Positions 1 to 9,195 of a DNA stretch of 64,000 nucleotides are shown here, in pieces (position 1 is the first letter of the stretch; the number at the start of each line of letters is the position of its first letter). The notes below the pieces were generated by a model that had not been told where the DNA came from, made no database searches, and worked only from the letters and a program-made list of their open reading frames with translations. The stretch comes from Sandaracinobacteroides sayramensis (GTDB lineage: Bacteria; Pseudomonadota; Alphaproteobacteria; Sphingomonadales; Sphingomonadaceae): positions 141,009-205,008 of the forward strand of contig NZ_JAKLSQ010000019.1 of the NCBI RefSeq assembly GCF_022014495.1, given 5' to 3'. A program made the translations under genes and the position numbers.

Positions 1-297
1 ACCATCCTGCGCGACTTCATCGGCCTGCTGCTGCCGCTGGGCGGCGTCACCCTCGTCGCTCTCACGGTCGGCTTTTCCATCGCCGCCTTCCTGAAACCGC
101 GCGCTGGCCTGCTGGCGCCCTTCGCCTATCCGCTGGCGGGATGGGCGGCGATGGCGCTGGCGCTGCTGCTGATGCAGTTGGCCTATGGCTTCTCTCCACT
201 CGCCGGCGCCCGCACGGCGGCCGGCTTCCTGTCGATGAGCCTGTCCGGCCTGGCGGGCGGCCTCCTCTTCGCCTGGATGGCGCGCCGCAGAGTGTAG
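1..297 (+). CDS. C-terminal part of an integral membrane protein (truncated by window edge)
   Basis: The frame is open from the first base and ends at TAG 295-297, giving 98 residues with no start in view. The residues form about three hydrophobic stretches rich in Leu, Ala and Gly, with short charged loops, ending in a basic tail (Met-Ala-Arg-Arg-Arg-Val). This is the look of the last membrane helices of a transporter or a small inner-membrane protein. No family motif is recognisable in the visible part, so no function is given. It is read in the same direction as the dioxygenase that starts 62 bases downstream. Confidence 0.7.
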   Translation, partial: TILRDFIGLLLPLGGVTLVALTVGFSIAAFLKPRAGLLAPFAYPLAGWAAMALALLLMQLAYGFSPLAGARTAAGFLSMSLSGLAGGLLFAWMARRRV

Positions 298-359
298 AAC
301 GCATCGGGCTTGACGAAAGCGCCCCGTTGCGGAAGCCTGTCTGCAGGGGAGGGACATTT

Positions 360-1193
360 ATGCGGATAGAGCCAAGCGGGCAGGCATGCGGCGCGTTCGT
401 GACCGGCCTCAACCTCGCAAGGCCGTTGCCGGGCGGCACCATCGCCGATCTGCGGCAGGCCTGGCTCGAACATCATGTGCTGGTCTTCCCGCACCAGCAT
501 CTCTCCGACGAGGATCTGGAGCGCTTCACCCTCTATTTCGGCGGCTTCGGGCAGGATCCGTTCATCGCCCCCATTCCCGGCCGCCGCCACATCATCGCCG
601 TTGAGCGCAAGGCGGGGGAGAAATCCCCCCTGTTCGCCGAGAACTGGCACAGCGACTGGAGCTTCCAGCTCCGCCCGCCGGCCGGCACCTGCCTCTACGG
701 CCTCACCATTCCCCCCACCGGCGGGGACACGCTGTTCGCCAACCAGCATCTCGCCCTGGAGGTGATGCCGGACAGGCTGCGCAAGCGAATCGAGGGGTTG
801 CAGGCCATCCATTCCGCCCGCGCCGCCTATGCGCCGGACGGGCTTTACGGCACCCACGACGCCGCCGACCGCTCGATGACGATCCGCCCTTCAGCGGAGG
901 CGCTGGAAACGCAGCTGCACCATTTCGTCCGCGCCCATCCCGAGACCCGCCGCCTCGGCCTCTTCGGCTGTCTCGGCTACATTATCGGCTTCGAAGGCAT
1001 GGCAGCGGCGGAAGCCTGGCCGCTGCTGCAGGAGCTCTATGAATGGCAGGGGCAGGAGGCGTTCCGCTACCGCCACCGCTGGCAGCCCGGCATGCTGGTG
1101 ATGTGGGACAACCGCTCCCTCCTCCACGCCGCGACCGGCGGCTACGAAGGGCACGACCGGCTGCTGCACAGGACGACGATCGCCGCCTCCTGA
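360..1193 (+). CDS. TauD/TfdA family Fe(II)/2-oxoglutarate-dependent dioxygenase
   Basis: The product is 277 residues, a usual length for the TauD/TfdA family. These cytoplasmic enzymes use 2-oxoglutarate and oxygen to hydroxylate substrates such as taurine, 2,4-D or other small acids. The facial triad is visible: His97-x-Asp99 in NWHSDW and the distal His256 in SLLHAA, with Arg267 and Arg271 in the position of the 2-oxoglutarate-binding arginines. I chose the ATG at 360 because GGGGAGGG lies just upstream; the frame itself stays open further 5'. The neighbours, a membrane protein fragment and ssb, do not reveal the substrate. The family call is secure but the substrate is unknown; a taurine role should not be assumed. 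Confidence 0.9.
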   Translation: MRIEPSGQACGAFVTGLNLARPLPGGTIADLRQAWLEHHVLVFPHQHLSDEDLERFTLYFGGFGQDPFIAPIPGRRHIIAVERKAGEKSPLFAENWHSDWSFQLRPPAGTCLYGLTIPPTGGDTLFANQHLALEVMPDRLRKRIEGLQAIHSARAAYAPDGLYGTHDAADRSMTIRPSAEALETQLHHFVRAHPETRRLGLFGCLGYIIGFEGMAAAEAWPLLQELYEWQGQEAFRYRHRWQPGMLVMWDNRSLLHAATGGYEGHDRLLHRTTIAAS

Positions 1194-1297
1194 ATAGCGG
1201 CTTGCGCCGCGGGCTGAATGGCGCCTGAGTAGCGGCTTGCGCTGCCCTTCCCGACTGGCCTATCGCAAACGTCAATTCAGAATCGGGAGACACCGCG

Positions 1298-1831
1298 ATG
1301 GCGGGCAGCGTGAACAAGGTGATACTGGTCGGCAACCTCGGCGCCGACCCGGAAGTGAAGAGCTTCTCCAGCGGCGGCCGCATCGCCAATCTGCGCATCG
1401 CCACTTCGGAAAGCTGGACGGACCGCACCACCAACGAGCGCAAGGAGCGCACGGAGTGGCACAGCGTCGTCCTCGACAACGACAATCTCGTCCGCGTCGC
1501 CGAGCAATATCTGCGCAAGGGCTCGAAAGTCTATGTGGAGGGCCAGTTGCGCACCCGCAAATGGCAGGACCGCGACGGCAACGACCGCTACACGACGGAA
1601 GTCTATGTGGGCCGCTTCCGTGGCGAACTCGCCCTCCTCGACCGGCGCGAAAGCGGCGGCGGCAGCGGCGGCGGAGGTTATGGCGGCGGCGGAGGCTATG
1701 GGGACGATTACGGCAGCCCGGCCCCGGCGCGCCAGTCTCCGTCCGGCGGTTCGGGCGGGGGTTCGGGCGGTTTCGCCAACAAGCCCGCTTCTTCCTTCCC
1801 GGACGACATGGACGACGACGTTCCCTTCTAA
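1298..1831 (+). CDS. ssb: Single-stranded DNA-binding protein SSB
   Basis: The 177-residue product has the typical SSB layout: an N-terminal OB fold of about 110 residues beginning [15 protein letters not shown], a Gly/Ser-rich flexible linker (about residues 117-160), and the acidic C-terminal tip DDDVPF that recruits replication and repair partners. SSB coats single-stranded DNA during replication, recombination and repair as a tetramer. The start ATG is preceded by GGGAGACACCGCG. The gene stands alone and is followed by a strong intrinsic terminator at 1868. Nothing is unusual about it; the Gly linker is longer than in enterobacteria but normal for this class. Confidence 0.97.
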   Translation: MAGSVNKVILVGNLGADPEVKSFSSGGRIANLRIATSESWTDRTTNERKERTEWHSVVLDNDNLVRVAEQYLRKGSKVYVEGQLRTRKWQDRDGNDRYTTEVYVGRFRGELALLDRRESGGGSGGGGYGGGGGYGDDYGSPAPARQSPSGGSGGGSGGFANKPASSFPDDMDDDVPF

Positions 1832-1867
1832 CGGATGCCTAAACAGAATGGTCGCTTAAAGGCTATC

Positions 1868-1896
1868 AGACCCTTGTGAATCAAGGGTCTTTTTTC
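1868..1896 (+). terminator. Rho-independent terminator of ssb
   Basis: A perfect 9-bp stem AGACCCTTG / CAAGGGTCT (1868-1876 with 1882-1890), a 5-base loop and a run of T directly after it (1890-1896) lie 36 bases beyond the ssb stop codon. Confidence 0.92.
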
Positions 1897-2150
1897 TTGC
1901 GCGCATTGAAGCGTCGAGCAAATACAAGCTAGTTATGCACCTGCAAGAGCGTTGGAAAAGCAAGGACTGATGCCTAGCCTTTCGCTTCATATGTTCCAGG
2001 GAGCCAGATCGGTTGCCCCTGCTTCAGGATCACCTCGCTCTTGACTGATATGCTCCTCTGATTGTTACCAGTCAGAGGTAGAGCAGGCTCTTTATGATGG
2101 TTTGTTGAGTTGCCCAGGGCGTTCAATATGGGGCAGGCGACAGTCAAAAG
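1897..2150. other. Intergenic region between ssb and the RTX locus
   Basis: No convincing reading frame is present. It contains a hairpin with a 7-bp stem CCTCTGA / TCAGAGG at 2055-2078 and, next to it, the palindrome AGAGCAGGCTCT. Seen from the minus strand this lies about 70-100 bases beyond the end of the acyltransferase gene. It could slow or stop transcription of the RTX operon, but there is no clean T tract on that strand, so terminator function is only a guess. The base composition is lower in GC than the ssb side. Confidence 0.4.
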
Positions 2151-2630
2151 CTATTGCGGCTTGGCTTCATGAATCGCGATCTCTGAACCAGAGGTGCTTG
2201 TCTTCTGATATTTGAACGGCTTACCGCCGAAGACAACAGTGGCACAGTCGGCGAGCATTTCCTCCTGTCCGCCAAACGGCGCCACCATCTCCACCAGCCA
2301 CAAGCGATCACCGGATTTCCATTCGTCGGGGCGAAGACGGATTGGACCGCCACTCTCCAGGCGCAATTCCGTTTGCTCGGATACACTCGCCCACAGCACG
2401 AGGCCTGCTGGCTGCCCATTGTTGTAGAAAATCCGAAACTGCTCGAACAGGAGCGCCGGCATTATCGCCCATTCCAAGTCTGAAATGAATAGCGTCTTGT
2501 GGACGGGACTTTGCGTTAACAGCCAGACGATCTCCCCTAGCACCTGAGCGACCGTGCGTTGGCCGGCCTGGATGTTCGCTCTCTCGGAAGCCTTCGCTGG
2601 CCCAAAGACAATGTTTGATGCGGTGCTCAT
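2151..2630 (-). CDS. hlyC: RTX toxin-activating lysine acyltransferase (HlyC/TlyC family)
   Basis: The 159-residue product matches the HlyC family of acyl-ACP-dependent acyltransferases, which fatty-acylate internal lysines of pore-forming RTX toxins in the cytoplasm before export. Family landmarks are visible in order: LGEIVWLLTQSPVHK with the catalytic His44, the AIMPALLFEQFRIFY block, the LVLWASVS block, and DEWKSGDRLWLVEMVAPFG with the catalytic Asp108. I start at ATG 2630 because it overlaps the RTX gene stop in an ATGA arrangement, which suggests translational coupling; an in-frame start 17 codons upstream would lie inside the RTX gene. The position after the toxin gene is the reverse of the classical hlyCABD order. 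The last ~15 residues are poorly conserved. Confidence 0.93.
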   Translation of the reverse strand: MSTASNIVFGPAKASERANIQAGQRTVAQVLGEIVWLLTQSPVHKTLFISDLEWAIMPALLFEQFRIFYNNGQPAGLVLWASVSEQTELRLESGGPIRLRPDEWKSGDRLWLVEMVAPFGGQEEMLADCATVVFGGKPFKYQKTSTSGSEIAIHEAKPQ

Positions 2631-5600
2631 GCTGCTGCCACCATATGCTGCACAGAGGGAAGATTCGAAACAGTCATCCATGGCCCATAGTCGGGCTCGG
2701 CCGATTGAAGCAGCGAATTTGTCGTCATCATGCGAGAAGAAGCTCCAAAACCCGCCATTGCATGCACCAGGATCGAGTTGGCGGCTTCGACATGAGCCAG
2801 ATAATCGTAGCTGTCATTATCCAGCCGCGCGGTCCCGCCAATCGGTTGCTGTTCAGCGAACTGGTTGATCGATCGGCCAATGGCCGCTCCAATCGCTCCG
2901 GAAGAGCTTGTTATGGATGGCACGGACGTTTCGGTGGGTCGAGATTTGATCGCAGCTGGCTCGAAGTTGCTCGTCCGCGATTCTGTTGCGCCTTTTTCTT
3001 GAAACCCTTCCTCGTCGGAAGAGAGACGCCGGAAGGTATCGCCCAGCAGCGGCCCTTTCGGCAGCTTGCCGCCGGGAGGGAGCGGTGTTGCCGGCATGGT
3101 GCCCAATCGAGCCTGCTCGGCTAGTTGCCGATCCTCGATTGCCTTCCAATAAGCTTCCGCGTCGTTTGGAACATGGCCTTCCAGTCCTGGAGAAGCGTCC
3201 GGGCGTGTCGCCTCCAAATCGAACAGGCCCGCATCGGCAGCCGCCTTTGCGCGCTCGCCTTCAGCCCGGATAAGCTCATCCTGGGATCCCCGGAGAGTCC
3301 AATCATCCGTCCTGTAACGGTCGGCTGAAGCATCTTCCGGTCGATTACCGTTCAACCCACCACGGCCTGCATTCTTTTGCCCCAAGTCGGTAAGCCACAC
3401 GCCACTCTCAATTCGCGTGCTCTCGTCTGCAAGAACGTCTTCGATGCGGCCGAAGAGCAGTTCCTCTCCCTCCAGGCCCAACGCTTTGCGCCTTTCAATG
3501 AGCGTATCGGCATTCTCTTTGCTGAGCGCTTGTGTTCCGAAGAGATTGTCGGTGAAATCCGGCTTCTCGCGCTTCTCGGCCCGATAATGCCCTTCCATCT
3601 GCCCTTTGCCTCCGCCGTCCGCGCGGACCGCTTCGAACGCCAATATGACATCATAGGCATCGCCCGTCCGGGACTTGTCGGTCCATTCGACGGCGGCGGT
3701 TGCGACGATGGCAGAATCTGCCACGGAGCCGGCGATTTGACCTGTGGGCCTGCCTTCAAGCGAGATCGACTTCACGCCCGCCTCATCCAGCGTCAGCAGT
3801 TCTTGCACCGAGCTCTGGCCATCCTGATTAATGTCGCGCCAAACTCGGAATTCGCCCCAAAGCTTGTCCTCTGCGGAGAGTTTTCCATCCCCATTTGAGT
3901 CATAGGCTGCCAAGCCTTCAAGGTCGGTCTTGGCGCCTTCGATATCCTTGGCGAACGAAATCTCCGATTGGCGGTCGATCTTGCCGTCGCCATTCCGATC
4001 CAGCGCGAGAATGCCGTCATCCGGTCCGACCCAACCTGTTCGATAGACGATTCCGTCAGCGCCGACAGCCGCCAATCGTGAACCATGCACCGAGCGGAGT
4101 TCGACGCCATCCCCGTCAAGATCAAGAACAAGAGGCGGAATTATACCTCCGCCAGGGGGCATCGTATAGTCTTGCAAGACTGACCAGGGAACATCGATCT
4201 TATGAAGATCGATGATCTGACCACCAACGCGAATATATTCTACAGTATTAACCCAACTTGTGTAACCTTCGTAGACCATTTGCGTGTGATGGCCGCCATC
4301 GACGACAATGATCTTGTCGACCACCGGCCCATCCGGATTGGCGGGATCGCGCACGAGAATTTCGAGATTTGCTCGTCCATCGGTGCCGACCGGCGCGATG
4401 CTGAACGACACATCCTCTGCGGCAATGGACGGGCCCATGATGATCGTGTCGAGTCCGCCCGTATCGACAAGCGTGTCGATGCCGTTGCCGCGTTCGAATA
4501 TATACTGATCATCTCCAGTCGAGGCATAGATATAGTCGTTACCATCGCCGGCATAGACCACATTGCCGCGCGTTTCGTTCTCGGTCGACCATCCAGAAGT
4601 GTAGATCACGTCATTGCCGCCATAGGCAAAGAGCAAATCGTCCTTGTTGCGAAGCCCGGTGAGCGTTTCGCCTGCCGCCGTTCCCTGGGTCGGCATATAG
4701 TCCAGATCGCCGATCTCCACGAGGCCGGCGCCGCCGAGGTCGATGCCCTTGATGATCGCGCCCGTCGAGCCGCTGTTCCGCTTGATTGTTCCGTCGCTGT
4801 TGCGGGAAGGGAAGTGATTGTTGACCGTCACGCTTCCCGCTCCACCGAGTGTCGTGATCGTCAGGTTTGCGCCACCGTAAGGCTGATAGCCGCTGAACCG
4901 CAGGTCTCGCCAGTTCATCCCGTCGAAGCGGATGACATTGTTGCCGGCGGCCGTGTCGATGATCGCATCCGAGCCGTGGCCCGGCGCGAAGATGTAGGTG
5001 TCATGCCCATCGCCGCCATAGAGCTGGTCATTGCCTGCTCCGCCCTCGAGCTCATGGTCGCCCGCGCCCATCCGCAGGATATCGGCGTGGTTGGAGCCAA
5101 TGAGCTTTTCGATCGTATTGTCGTGGATGCCGGTTCCCCATCCGGAGACTGTCCACGACATCGGCGCGCTGAATATCACCGCGGCGGTTGCCGCCGAGAA
5201 GTCGATGGCGTCGAACCCGTCGCCACCTTGAAGCCAGTCGTTTCCGCTCGAGGCAATCAACAGGTCGTCACCGCCTCCACCTTGCAGGCGATTGTCGAAA
5301 TGATCGCCAGCCAGCACGTCTCCGAAGCGCGATCCGATAAGGTTCTCGATGCTCCAGAAAACGTCTCCCGAGGCATCGCCGCCAAACGCCACTCGCGATC
5401 CGAGATCGACCGACACGCCGGACGCCGAACCGGCGTAGCTTGCCGTATCGACGCCATAGCCGCCATACAGCGTGTCCGCACCGGCCCCGCCTTCCAGTAT
5501 ATCGTCGCCATCGAGGCCATGGAGTTGGTCGTCTCCCGCCAGTCCTTTCAGAATGTTTCCGATTTCATCCCCATATATTTGATCGGCATAGGCCGTGCCC

Positions 5601-8440
5601 GTCAGATTCTCGACAGACCAGATATAGTTTCCGCCAATTACTCTGATCTCCGGATCCCAGGCCGTTCCGCGCCCGCTGTTCAAATTCAAATAGACTCCAT
5701 AATTATAGCGTTCGAAGCTCAGCGTATCGTTGCCGTTTTCGCCGGAATAATAGTCCGTGCTCACATCGTCCGTGGCGATCAGCAGGTCGTCGCCATTCTC
5801 GCCGTTCAGGAAATCCTGCCCCCATCCGCCGACCAACGTATCGTTACCGTTCCCACCCCAAAGGCCGCCGCCCAGGCGGTTCGAGGTGTTTCCGGTGAAA
5901 TAATCGTCTCCATCTCCGCCGGAGAGATAATCGTCTCCATCCCCCCCATCCAGATTGTCGGCGCCCGCGCGGCCCAGAAGCACGTCGTTTCCTGATCCAC
6001 CGAAAAGCTTGTCGTTGCCGCTCAATCCGTCCAGCCAGTCCATGCCGGCCGAGCCATATACGGTGTCATGCCCTTCGGTCCCGATCACGATATCGTCGCC
6101 GGCGGCGGCATCCAGAGTCGGATTCTGGCCATAGAAATTTGTCAGGCTATGCAACTCAAACAGATCATTGCCTGCTGTTGCATTCGGCGCAAGCGACCAA
6201 GCTTGCGTGTAGCCGATCCTGGGAATATCCGCATTCGCGAAGAAAAGGCTGCCATAATAGGCACCGGGCATGAAGCCCATGTTCGGGCCATCCAACCACC
6301 AGCCGTCATCCCTGTAGAAGCTATAGTCCTCATACCTGGGGATTTCGTTCGGCTGATGGCCGGACTGGATGAAGCCGGCCAGGCCACCATAGAAGTCGCT
6401 TTTCTGGTAGCGATTGAGTTGCAGCTCTTCGGCGCGCAGCAGGGTGATGGCCCAGGCGGCGGTGAAGGCGGAATTGGGGTTGGCGGCGATCAGCCGGTTG
6501 ATCGGCTCGGGATCGCGCATGTAGCGGCCGAAATCCTCGGCGATCTGCAAATTGCCCAGCAGGGTGATGATGTCTTTTTCGGCCGTGGGCAGCACGCCTT
6601 GCGGCAGATAGTTGAGGATGGCGCGCTTCATGAATATATCGCCGCCCATGATCAGCGTGTCGCGGATTCCCAGCAACACCCCAATATCGACCGCGGCGCT
6701 AGCGTCCTTGCCGTCGTAGCGCTTGACGAACGTGCTGCCGACCAGCTCGTGCATCTCATAATCGCGCTGCGCTTGATCCCAGCGATACTTGTGCTTCTCG
6801 GGTGTGGGGTTGGCGACGCCGACGATATCCTCGCGCCCGCCGACCATGGCGATCACGCCGTTGATCGTGTCCCGCGCGGACAGCGCCATACTGGTGACGA
6901 TATCCTTGTTGCCGCCATGCTTGGCATAGACCGCCCCCATGTCCCAGAAGCCGGTACCGAGGTTGAGGGAGATTTCAGCAGCGGCCCAAGGTTTGGGAGG
7001 AGAGCCAAAAAAGAGCTTTCCGAGCAAGGTGCCCGCGACAAACCCCACAAAAGCGCCTACTCCTGGGGCCAAAAAGTTGGTGGCGGCCCCTAACATCTTT
7101 CCGAATATTGCTGCCGTAATCGCACCGCCATAGATGCTCCCCACGGTAGAGCCCAAAGCAGAAAATAGAGCACCCTCCTGTGTTACCGGGGATACAACAA
7201 GCGATCCCAATTTGGCGCCCAGGAAGGAAGATATTGCTGATGTCATCATACCTGGGCTAGAAAACCCATTCATCGGATTCACATCTGCAGCTTTAAACAA
7301 ACCAGACTGGGACAACCCCTGGAACACACCTTTTCCAGCCAAAATGTTGTCAGCAGCAAACTGCACTACGCTTGCACTCGAAACTGATAACAACTCTCCA
7401 CCAAATCCTGTAGTGCCTAGAACTCTCCCCAGTTCCAACGTTAAAAGCGACGAAATAGTTCCAGCTGCAGCAGCTCGTAAATTATTAATAAATTCTGAAC
7501 CTAGATCATCTAGAACATTTTCCACAGTACCCCTAGTTGATGCAATAGGACGATTGAAACCTCCTGCAACCACAACTTGAGATAAATTTTGAGTTATTGT
7601 GGAAAGTACAGAACCTAGAGCCGCAACTCCAATTGGATTGCCCTTCACAAGATAACTAGAAAGTAATGATCCTACAGCCCTACTAGCCATATCCGCTCTA
7701 TTATCAAAAAACGGAATAGATAACTGCTCATCATTAGCATTAATGTGCGATGGAGTACCAGAAGTTCGCGCCTTTGATCTTTCTAGTTGCTCAGATCGAC
7801 CCTTCAAGAACTCTTGCTTGTATTGCTGCGCGTCTGAAGGAGTTTGACCAGCCGATTGACGAAGCCACGATCCATCACCCTTGAGTATATCATCTCCATA
7901 CAAGAATGCGAGCTCAGCATCCCTTCTGTATAACTCATCCCCCATTAGAATGGACGAATTAACTACAACCGATTTATCAAAAGCAATTCTGTGCGCACCC
8001 AGTCCAAACAACGCATGACCTGGCTCGTGACCCAATATCTGATTCATTATAGAAACATTTATCGAGCCATCTGTGTTCAATAATTTTGCAAGATTAACGT
8101 TTACATATATTGGCTTTCCAGATTTTATTACTAGAGCAGAATAGTCAGAAGAATTTCTCTTATAATCTACAGTCGCAACAAATTTTGCACCCGGATCATA
8201 TAGGAACGAATAGTGAACACTATTATTAGAATTGCTTAAACTTTGGAACATAGATTTATATGGATTTGCAGAAAATTCAGATCTGTTAAAGTAATTTGAT
8301 ATTATTGATGAAAGTTGTGGTGCTATTGATCTATATTGTCCTCGAGGAAGATCAAAGAACATATATGGAGTAGACCCACTTGATGGAGTTACCACAAATG
8401 TATTTCCGCTAGGGTCCGTTGAGACAGAAACATTTGTCAT
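2627..8440 (-). CDS. Large RTX protein, type I secreted, with N-terminal zincin-like motif
   Basis: The protein has 1,937 residues. Residues 1-250 form a polar N-terminal domain with HEPGH (138-142), a HExxH-type zinc-binding motif, then His150 and an acidic cluster around 174-176. Residues about 255-480 hold several long hydrophobic, Gly/Ala-rich segments, as in membrane-inserting RTX toxins. Residues 480-755 are a soluble module. RTX nonapeptides of the GGxGxDxLx type are spread over about 775-1330. Calcium-loop motifs (DLDGDGVE, DRNGDGKID, DSNGDGKLS, DINQDGQSS) occupy 1440-1545. The C-terminal ~300 residues should hold the uncleaved secretion signal. Codons 1 to ~450 are much more AT-rich than the rest. 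The start overlaps the preceding gene by ATGA. It is probably a secreted toxin activated by the adjacent HlyC; its target and the protease activity are inferred, not shown. Confidence 0.92.
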   Translation of the reverse strand: MTNVSVSTDPSGNTFVVTPSSGSTPYMFFDLPRGQYRSIAPQLSSIISNYFNRSEFSANPYKSMFQSLSNSNNSVHYSFLYDPGAKFVATVDYKRNSSDYSALVIKSGKPIYVNVNLAKLLNTDGSINVSIMNQILGHEPGHALFGLGAHRIAFDKSVVVNSSILMGDELYRRDAELAFLYGDDILKGDGSWLRQSAGQTPSDAQQYKQEFLKGRSEQLERSKARTSGTPSHINANDEQLSIPFFDNRADMASRAVGSLLSSYLVKGNPIGVAALGSVLSTITQNLSQVVVAGGFNRPIASTRGTVENVLDDLGSEFINNLRAAAAGTISSLLTLELGRVLGTTGFGGELLSVSSASVVQFAADNILAGKGVFQGLSQSGLFKAADVNPMNGFSSPGMMTSAISSFLGAKLGSLVVSPVTQEGALFSALGSTVGSIYGGAITAAIFGKMLGAATNFLAPGVGAFVGFVAGTLLGKLFFGSPPKPWAAAEISLNLGTGFWDMGAVYAKHGGNKDIVTSMALSARDTINGVIAMVGGREDIVGVANPTPEKHKYRWDQAQRDYEMHELVGSTFVKRYDGKDASAAVDIGVLLGIRDTLIMGGDIFMKRAILNYLPQGVLPTAEKDIITLLGNLQIAEDFGRYMRDPEPINRLIAANPNSAFTAAWAITLLRAEELQLNRYQKSDFYGGLAGFIQSGHQPNEIPRYEDYSFYRDDGWWLDGPNMGFMPGAYYGSLFFANADIPRIGYTQAWSLAPNATAGNDLFELHSLTNFYGQNPTLDAAAGDDIVIGTEGHDTVYGSAGMDWLDGLSGNDKLFGGSGNDVLLGRAGADNLDGGDGDDYLSGGDGDDYFTGNTSNRLGGGLWGGNGNDTLVGGWGQDFLNGENGDDLLIATDDVSTDYYSGENGNDTLSFERYNYGVYLNLNSGRGTAWDPEIRVIGGNYIWSVENLTGTAYADQIYGDEIGNILKGLAGDDQLHGLDGDDILEGGAGADTLYGGYGVDTASYAGSASGVSVDLGSRVAFGGDASGDVFWSIENLIGSRFGDVLAGDHFDNRLQGGGGDDLLIASSGNDWLQGGDGFDAIDFSAATAAVIFSAPMSWTVSGWGTGIHDNTIEKLIGSNHADILRMGAGDHELEGGAGNDQLYGGDGHDTYIFAPGHGSDAIIDTAAGNNVIRFDGMNWRDLRFSGYQPYGGANLTITTLGGAGSVTVNNHFPSRNSDGTIKRNSGSTGAIIKGIDLGGAGLVEIGDLDYMPTQGTAAGETLTGLRNKDDLLFAYGGNDVIYTSGWSTENETRGNVVYAGDGNDYIYASTGDDQYIFERGNGIDTLVDTGGLDTIIMGPSIAAEDVSFSIAPVGTDGRANLEILVRDPANPDGPVVDKIIVVDGGHHTQMVYEGYTSWVNTVEYIRVGGQIIDLHKIDVPWSVLQDYTMPPGGGIIPPLVLDLDGDGVELRSVHGSRLAAVGADGIVYRTGWVGPDDGILALDRNGDGKIDRQSEISFAKDIEGAKTDLEGLAAYDSNGDGKLSAEDKLWGEFRVWRDINQDGQSSVQELLTLDEAGVKSISLEGRPTGQIAGSVADSAIVATAAVEWTDKSRTGDAYDVILAFEAVRADGGGKGQMEGHYRAEKREKPDFTDNLFGTQALSKENADTLIERRKALGLEGEELLFGRIEDVLADESTRIESGVWLTDLGQKNAGRGGLNGNRPEDASADRYRTDDWTLRGSQDELIRAEGERAKAAADAGLFDLEATRPDASPGLEGHVPNDAEAYWKAIEDRQLAEQARLGTMPATPLPPGGKLPKGPLLGDTFRRLSSDEEGFQEKGATESRTSNFEPAAIKSRPTETSVPSITSSSGAIGAAIGRSINQFAEQQPIGGTARLDNDSYDYLAHVEAANSILVHAMAGFGASSRMMTTNSLLQSAEPDYGPWMTVSNLPSVQHMVAAA

Positions 8441-9195
8441 TTTTCATCTCCAATATCATAATAATTGGATTTTTGATTTGATATATCTGATAAAAATTCT
8501 GCACTTTTAATTATATTTTTATAGTTCATTGAAGAAAGAGATATAAATACATATTCTGAAAGTGAAGAAGTTTTATCAGATATTCTATTATATTTTTTAT
8601 CCGTGTATTTCATATAATAATATAACATCTGAAAAGATGGAATGCTTTCTAAAAGTTTTTGTATACTATCAACGGCACCTGGGCAGAATTTTCCAAATAA
8701 CTTTTGCCGCCACTCAGAATATGAATCATTAATTTCAATTTCTGGAATTGAACTCACGTCCACCTTGTCAGCACCAAGAGCATCTATTGTCCAAATTATG
8801 GAAACAATATTGGTTGCACATCTACTATTTTCTTTGTATTTATAATTTTTCTTTGAAATTTTACATAGAATATCTTTATATTTATTAATATTCTTTTCGC
8901 AAATTCTCGACAAATCGTCTTCCCCAATTCTTGCATTTGCTATTTGTGCATAAAGAAAATTTGGAGAATCTTCCTTACCTTGAAAGTGATCGATTAATTC
9001 AAAATTCGATAGAGATGTTGGAGGCATAATAGAAATATCACAACTACCAAGTGGGCAGTATCCTACTGATTGTAGGTAATCTATAATTTCAGTGTTTATT
9101 CTTTTGTATTCTTCCTGTTTAGAAAATTCTGATCGGGCTTCAGCTTGAAAAGTTAGCAACAAGTTAAAAACTAATATTATAGATAATTTTTTCAC
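8437..9195 (-). CDS. Exported protein of unknown function, candidate immunity factor for the RTX protein
   Basis: I do not recognise this family. With a GTG start at 9195 the product has 252 residues and begins with a clear Sec signal peptide (Lys-Lys, then about 15 hydrophobic residues, then a QAEA-R cleavage-like site). This start has AGGAAAG upstream; the frame remains open to 9348 but that extension lacks signal character. The mature part is Lys/Asn/Ser-rich with six or so cysteines, suggesting a folded periplasmic protein. Base composition is extremely AT-rich for this genome. The stop overlaps the RTX start by ATGA, so the two are probably translated together. Coupling to a toxin gene plus periplasmic location suggests an immunity or chaperone role, which is inference only. 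Confidence 0.75.
   Translation of the reverse strand: MKKLSIILVFNLLLTFQAEARSEFSKQEEYKRINTEIIDYLQSVGYCPLGSCDISIMPPTSLSNFELIDHFQGKEDSPNFLYAQIANARIGEDDLSRICEKNINKYKDILCKISKKNYKYKENSRCATNIVSIIWTIDALGADKVDVSSIPEIEINDSYSEWRQKLFGKFCPGAVDSIQKLLESIPSFQMLYYYMKYTDKKYNRISDKTSSLSEYVFISLSSMNYKNIIKSAEFLSDISNQKSNYYDIGDEK

Noticed and set aside
4202..5995. Long plus-strand frame opposite the RTX gene
   Set aside because: It is the mirror of the Gly/Asp-rich RTX repeats; its translation has no signature and repeats the same biased composition. The minus-strand frame gives clear RTX and calcium-loop motifs.
4900..6100. Regularly spaced short repeats that could resemble a CRISPR array
   Set aside because: They are codon-level repeats of the RTX nonapeptide (GGxGxD) inside an open reading frame, not repeats with unique spacers.
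7990..8030. True serralysin motif HExxHxxGxxH in the RTX protein
   Set aside because: The sequence is HEPGHALFGLGAH, two residues longer between the second and third His; reported only as zincin-like.
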